Under the pieces are notes generated by a model. It ran no database searches. It was given only the letters and a program-made list of their open reading frames with translations, and was not told the origin of the DNA. From Trueperaceae bacterium (GTDB taxonomy: Bacteria > Deinococcota > Deinococci > Deinococcales > Trueperaceae): a stretch of DNA of 9,835 nucleotides. This document shows, piece by piece, positions 6,295 through 9,835 of the stretch (position 1 is its first letter; each line of letters opens with the position of its first letter). The stretch spans positions 1 to 9,835 of the forward strand of contig PXAU01000200.1 of assembly GCA_003567075.1 (NCBI GenBank), in the 5' to 3' direction. Position numbers and translations under genes: made by a program.

Positions 6295-7503
6295 GTGGAA
6301 CTCGCGGCCTTGCTCGGGGACTTCACCGTCCGCACGGTGGCGCTCGGCGCGGCCTTGGTCGGTGTCGTGTCCGGCGTGCTCGGGAGCTTCGCGGTGCTGC
6401 GTCAGCAGAGCCTGCTCGGTGACGCGCTGAGCCACGCCGCCCTTCCCGGTGTCTGTCTCGGGTTCCTCGTGGCAGGCTCGCGCCAACTGGCACCCATCCT
6501 GGCGGGTGCCCTGATCAGCGGTGCGCTGGCGGCGCTGTTGGTGCTCGTGCTCACGCGCACCACGCGGATCAAGACCGACGCGGCGCTCGGCGTCTCGCTC
6601 AGCCTCTTCTTCGCCGTCGGCACGGTCCTGCTCACCTACCTGCAGCGCCACCAGGGTGCCGCGCAAGCCGGCCTCGACGCCTTCCTCTTCGGCCAGGCCG
6701 CGGCCCTGGTGCCCAGCGACCTGCGCGTGATCGGCACGGTGGGGGGCGTGTCGCTGGCGCTGGTAGCGCTCGCATGGAAGGAGCTGAAGGTCACGACGTT
6801 CGACGCCGACTTCGCTCGCAGCCTGGGTCGCCCCGTGCTCGCGCTCGAGTTCGGCCTCACGGTGCTGATCGCGGTGGCGGTGGTCATCGGGCTGCAGCTG
6901 GTGGGTGTCATCCTGATGGTCGCCCTGGTGATCGCGCCGGCGGCCGCCGCGCGCCAGTGGGTGAAGCGGCTCGAGGGCATGGTGCTGCTCGCCGGGGTGT
7001 TCGGTGCCGTGAGCGGCGTGACGGGGGCGCTGCTGTCGGCCGCGGTGCGCGGGCTGGCGACGGGTCCCGTGATCGTGCTGGTGGCGAGCGGCATCGTGCT
7101 CATCTCCCTGCTGCTGGCGCCGGGCCGGGGCGTTCTGTGGCAGCTGGTGCAGGCTACCAGCCAACGCCGCAACCTCCGCGGCCACCGCGTGCTGGTCGAC
7201 CTCTACCGTCTTGCACAGGACCACCGTGACCCCGCCTACCCGACCGAGCAGGGCATGCTCGACGCCTACTTCGGCCGCCGCAGCGCGCACGTGCTGCGAC
7301 GGCTCGAGCGGCGTGGCCTGGTGGAGCGTGTTCGCCACATGCCCGAAGAGGGGACCCACTGGGTGCTCACCGACGTCGGCCAGGAGCAGGCCCGCACGCT
7401 CCTGCAGCCGTTCGGCGAGCGGGCCGAGGGGCCAGCGACAAGGCGCGAGGCGCCGGCAGTCCGACCCGAGTCGGAAGCCGCGCGGCGCGAGGGTAGAGCA
7501 TGA
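6295..7503 (+). CDS. mntC: Mn/Zn ABC transporter permease fused to a C-terminal winged-helix domain (TroC/MntC type)
   Basis: The first 280 or so residues form an ABC-3 family permease with about eight membrane helices, including GDALSHAALPG (42-52) and the coupling-region sequence WKELKVTTFD (161-170), which contacts the ATPase. Plain permeases of this family end near residue 280-300. This 402-residue protein goes on with a soluble part: residues 288-372 read as a winged-helix fold (helices around 295-309, 315-325 and 328-345, then a wing at HMPEEGTHWVLT), followed by a charged tail. The start is GTG 6295, with GAGGGG eight bases upstream, 12 bases after the ATPase stop. Its end overlaps the next permease by four bases (ATGA). 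It probably pairs with the second permease as a heterodimer. The fused domain should face the cytoplasm. Confidence 0.92.
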   Translation: MELAALLGDFTVRTVALGAALVGVVSGVLGSFAVLRQQSLLGDALSHAALPGVCLGFLVAGSRQLAPILAGALISGALAALLVLVLTRTTRIKTDAALGVSLSLFFAVGTVLLTYLQRHQGAAQAGLDAFLFGQAAALVPSDLRVIGTVGGVSLALVALAWKELKVTTFDADFARSLGRPVLALEFGLTVLIAVAVVIGLQLVGVILMVALVIAPAAAARQWVKRLEGMVLLAGVFGAVSGVTGALLSAAVRGLATGPVIVLVASGIVLISLLLAPGRGVLWQLVQATSQRRNLRGHRVLVDLYRLAQDHRDPAYPTEQGMLDAYFGRRSAHVLRRLERRGLVERVRHMPEEGTHWVLTDVGQEQARTLLQPFGERAEGPATRREAPAVRPESEAARREGRA

Positions 7504-8489
7504 GCGCCGCCGTCGCCGCGCTCCAGGGCTGGCTCGACCAGCCTGGCGTCACCATCGTCCTCATCGGCGCGTTGGTGGGCATCGCGGCGTCGCTGCTGGG
7601 GGCCTTCCTGGTGCTGCGCCGCGAGAGCATGCTCAGCGACGCCATCAGCCACTCGATCCTGTTGGGCATCGTGATGGTGTACCTGTTGACCGGGACGCTC
7701 GACTCCCCCCTGCACGTCGTCGGTGCGTCGTTGGCAGGGCTGGGGACGGTCTGGCTCACCGACCTGCTGGTCCGCAGCCGCCGCGTCAAGCACGACGCGG
7801 CGATCGGACTGGTGTTCCCGGCGCTGTTCGCCGCCGCGGTGCTGCTCATCAACGTCTACGCCCGCGACGTGCACCTGGATACCGATGCCGTGCTGCTGGG
7901 CGAGATCGCCTTCGCCTGGCTCGACGTCGTGCGGGTGTTCGAGCTGGACGTGGCGCGCTCGCTGGCGACGATGCTGGCGATCACGCTGGTCAACCTGGCC
8001 TTCGTGCTGCTGCTCTTCAAGGAGCTGAAGCTGGCCACCTTCGACCCGGGTCTCGCCACCGCCCTCGGGTTGCGGCCGGTGTTGGTGGGTTACGGGCTGC
8101 TCGGGCTCGTGAGCGTGACCGCCGTCGGGGCGTTCGACGCGGTTGGCGCGATCCTGTTCGTGGCCTTCGTGATCGTGCCGCCCACCGCGGCGTACCTGCT
8201 CACCGATCGTCTGGAACGGATGCTGGCGTACGGCTGCCTGATCGCGATCGGCTCGAGCCTCGGTGGCTACGCGTTGGCACGCGCCTTTGATGTCTCGATC
8301 GGCGGTGCGATGGCCAGCGCGACCGGTGTCTTCCTGCTGCTCGCGCTGCTGCTGGGGCGCCACGGGTTGGTGGCGCGTGCCTGGCGCCGCCGTGCGCCGG
8401 AGGCGCCGCCGCATGTGGGCATGCCAGCGGCGTCAGCGCCGCAGCTCGACGCGAAGACGCCCACCAGCAGTGACGGTGGCCGTGCATGA
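7500..8489 (+). CDS. mntD: Mn/Zn ABC transporter permease, second subunit (TroD/MntD type)
   Basis: This 329-residue ABC-3 permease is a paralogue of the preceding one: SDAISHSILLG (46-56) and FKELKLATFD (173-182) correspond to its matching motifs. About eight hydrophobic helices span residues 15-290. GEIAFAWLD (134-142) is the segment typical of the TroD/MntD branch. The C-terminal 40 residues are basic then Ala/Pro/Ser-rich and show no domain, so only the first permease carries the winged-helix fusion. ATG 7500 overlaps the previous stop as ATGA, with GAGGG (7489-7493) six bases upstream, suggesting translational coupling. Its own stop overlaps the start of the regulator gene in the same way. 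Confidence 0.93.
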   Translation: MSAAVAALQGWLDQPGVTIVLIGALVGIAASLLGAFLVLRRESMLSDAISHSILLGIVMVYLLTGTLDSPLHVVGASLAGLGTVWLTDLLVRSRRVKHDAAIGLVFPALFAAAVLLINVYARDVHLDTDAVLLGEIAFAWLDVVRVFELDVARSLATMLAITLVNLAFVLLLFKELKLATFDPGLATALGLRPVLVGYGLLGLVSVTAVGAFDAVGAILFVAFVIVPPTAAYLLTDRLERMLAYGCLIAIGSSLGGYALARAFDVSIGGAMASATGVFLLLALLLGRHGLVARAWRRRAPEAPPHVGMPAASAPQLDAKTPTSSDGGRA

Positions 8490-9175
8490 GGCGCCACCCG
8501 CCCGTCACCCGTGCCATGGAGGACTACCTCAAGGCCCTGTACGAGCTGGGCGAGGAGGACGTGAAGCCGCGCGAGCTGGCCGCGGCCGTGGGGGTGAGCG
8601 CTGCCAGCGTCACCGGCATGCTGCAGAAGCTGGCGGAGCTGCAGTTGGTGCGCTACCAGAAGTACCGCGGGGCCAGCCTGACGCCCGCGGGTCGTGACCT
8701 CGCGCTGGAGACGCTGCGCCACCACCGGTTGCTGGAGACGTACCTGGCGCGCGCGCTCGGCTACGCCTGGCACGAGGTGCACGACGAGGCCGAACGGCTC
8801 GAGCACGTGATCAGCGAGGACTTCGAGGAGCGCGTCGACGTGCTGCTCGGCCGCCCAACCCACGACCCGCACGGCGACCCCATCCCGCGGCGCGACGGCA
8901 GCGTGCCCGAGTCGCGCGGTGCGCCGCTGACCGACGCGGCACTCGGCGCGCGCCTGGTGATCACCCGGATCGTGGACCAAGGGCGCGAGGTACTGACGTA
9001 CCTGGCGGAGGAGGGCCTAATGCCCGGGGCGGTCGTGCGGCTGACCGCGCGCGCCCCCTTCGACGGTCCCGTCACGGTGGTCCGTGAGGGCGCTGGTGAG
9101 GCCCATCGGCTGCCGCTTGCACTGGCGTTCACCATGGCCATCGCGATCCTGGCCGAGGAACTCGAACCGGGCTGA
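8486..9175 (+). CDS. mntR: DtxR/MntR-family metal-dependent transcriptional repressor with C-terminal SH3-like (FeoA) domain
   Basis: The 229-residue protein has an N-terminal winged helix (about 8-70; recognition region GVSAASVTGMLQKL at 36-49), a metal-binding dimerisation domain (about 73-145) and an FeoA/SH3-like domain (about 150-226). Aligned by eye with Bacillus MntR and Corynebacterium DtxR, the metal residues are Asp13 (MntR D8, DtxR M10), His80 (MntR H77, DtxR H79), Glu84 (DtxR E83), His99 (DtxR H98), Glu103 (MntR E99, DtxR C102), Glu106 and His107. Glu in place of the DtxR Cys, together with Asp13, points to Mn rather than Fe sensing; MntR E11 is Lys16 here. The domain plan is that of DtxR/IdeR rather than the short Bacillus MntR. 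It starts at ATG 8486 inside the previous stop (ATGA). It likely represses its own operon through the operator at 4267-4295. Confidence 0.92.
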   Translation: MRRHPPVTRAMEDYLKALYELGEEDVKPRELAAAVGVSAASVTGMLQKLAELQLVRYQKYRGASLTPAGRDLALETLRHHRLLETYLARALGYAWHEVHDEAERLEHVISEDFEERVDVLLGRPTHDPHGDPIPRRDGSVPESRGAPLTDAALGARLVITRIVDQGREVLTYLAEEGLMPGAVVRLTARAPFDGPVTVVREGAGEAHRLPLALAFTMAIAILAEELEPG

Positions 9176-9192
9176 CGCCGACCGGCGGCCCG
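9168..9192 (+). terminator. GC-rich hairpin over the regulator stop codon, possible operon end
   Basis: CGGGC (9168-9172) pairs with GCCCG (9188-9192), and inside it CGCC (9176-9179) pairs with GGCG (9184-9187) around a four-base loop. The only interruption is a bulge made of the TGA stop codon. No T-run follows, so it is not a classical intrinsic terminator; it may pause polymerase, protect the 3' end, or be chance in GC-rich DNA. Confidence 0.3.
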
Positions 9193-9240
9193 AGCGAACT
9201 CACGATGGAATCACGCACCGCGGCGCAGCATGCGCTTCGA

Positions 9241-9258
9241 GACGGGCCCCACCCCGTC
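9241..9258 (+). other. Short hairpin just upstream of the exported-protein gene
   Basis: GACGGG (9241-9246) and CCCGTC (9253-9258) form a perfect six-base stem with a six-base loop, ending eight bases before the GGAGGT ribosome binding site. It could be a weak terminator or a leader structure affecting translation; no T-run follows. Confidence 0.25.
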
Positions 9259-9276
9259 CGATCCGAGGAGGTGCGC

Positions 9277-9804
9277 ATGTCCCGCTCCGCTCCGCTCTCC
9301 AGTTCGCTGATCGCGCTCGCAGCACTCATGCTGCTCGTCGCCCCGGTGGCCTTCGCCACCGACGCCCGCTTGCAGGTCGACGCCAGCATCTACGACGTTC
9401 GCCCGCCCCCCAAGGCCCCGACGCGCGCCGGCGTGGCCTTGGCCCTTGACGGCGGCACCCTGCTCGTGCAGTTGGTCGCTTCCGGCAAGGGCACGCTTCC
9501 CGACGTCGACCTCGGCTTCTCGGGTGAGACGCCGCGCACGCGGGCCCTCGACCGCGTCGACCTGAACGCGGCGCTCCAGCGCAGCTCGAAGCTACAGACC
9601 ATGGTCGGTGGCGTGGTGATCGAGCACCGCAACACCTCGGTGGCGACGCTGCGGGCCGCGTACGCGAAGGCGATGGGCGAACTCGGCTTCACCATCGCTG
9701 CCGGCTCGACGATCAACCGCTGGCACTTCGTCAACGGTACCGACGTGGTGCGCGTGAACGCCGTGCCGGCAGGCAAGAACGTGATCGCGTACGTCGGTCG
9801 CTGA
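9277..9804 (+). CDS. Small exported protein of unknown function
   Basis: ATG 9277 lies four bases after a strong GGAGGT (9267-9272), so I prefer it to the in-frame ATG at 9205, which would put 24 residues in front of the signal peptide. The 175-residue product has a clear signal peptide: a short basic start, a hydrophobic core at 10-22 and a likely cleavage AFA|TD after residue 27. There is no Cys, hence no lipoprotein site. The mature protein of about 148 residues has no membrane segment; it looks like alternating strands and helices (TLRAAYAKAMGELGFTI at 124-140). I do not recognise a family or catalytic motif. It follows the metal operon by 101 bases in the same direction but shows no metal-ligand cluster. 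It may be read through from that operon or have its own promoter, which I could not find. Confidence 0.8.
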   Translation: MSRSAPLSSSLIALAALMLLVAPVAFATDARLQVDASIYDVRPPPKAPTRAGVALALDGGTLLVQLVASGKGTLPDVDLGFSGETPRTRALDRVDLNAALQRSSKLQTMVGGVVIEHRNTSVATLRAAYAKAMGELGFTIAAGSTINRWHFVNGTDVVRVNAVPAGKNVIAYVGR

Positions 9805-9835
9805 CGCCCGACAAGCGATCGCTACCTGACGTCAA

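Noticed and set aside
5389..7359. 656-codon minus-strand frame opposite the ATPase and first permease
   Set aside because: Low-complexity His/Arg/Gln-rich translation antisense to two genes with clear family motifs.
7266..8414. 382-codon minus-strand frame opposite the permeases
   Set aside because: Low-complexity shadow without motifs, antisense to well-supported membrane proteins.
9815..9824. Palindrome AGCGATCGCT containing the cyanobacterial HIP1 octamer GCGATCGC
   Set aside because: I noticed only this one copy, so it gives no sign of an abundant repeat.

Overview
High-GC bacterial DNA with closely packed genes on both strands. The mix of a type IV pilus PilC end, a Mn/Zn ABC operon with its own DtxR-family repressor, a 7TM-GGDEF sensor, TAnnnT-type -10 elements and one apparently leaderless gene would fit the Deinococcota (for example a Truepera-like lineage). 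That placement is an inference from gene style, not a demonstrated assignment. No rRNA, tRNA, CRISPR array, insertion sequence or prophage gene was seen.

Layout. Bases 1-684 are the C-terminal part of a PilC/GspF inner-membrane platform protein whose start lies outside the window. Next comes a small putative membrane protein (890-1246, +), whose C-terminal half overlaps the end of a convergent PtpB/LipA-type phosphatase gene (1077-1793, -). A membrane-anchored single-domain rhodanese (2025-2459, +) follows, with a promoter placed so that the message would be leaderless. It meets, tail to tail with six bases between, a diguanylate cyclase with an N-terminal 7TM sensor region and a PAS-like domain (2466-4025, -).

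The main feature is a five-gene metal-uptake operon at 4313-9175 (+): periplasmic metal-binding protein, ATPase, two membrane permeases and a DtxR/MntR-type regulator. The order is that of the Treponema troABCD-troR operon. Four of the genes overlap their neighbour and the fifth is 12 bases downstream, so they are probably co-transcribed. Upstream lie a TTGACG/TAGCCT promoter and, at the expected transcription start, two overlapping inverted repeats whose centres are 11 bp apart. These are probably where the operon's own regulator binds, giving metal-dependent autorepression. Regulator residues D13, E103, E106 and H107 are of the Mn-sensing (MntR) kind, while the binding protein carries a His-His-His-Asp ligand set like TroA, so Mn is the favoured but not proven substrate. 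The first permease has an extra cytoplasmic winged-helix domain fused to its C terminus, the most unusual feature of the window.

The window ends with a small exported protein of unknown function (9277-9804, +), behind a strong ribosome binding site and two GC-rich hairpins.
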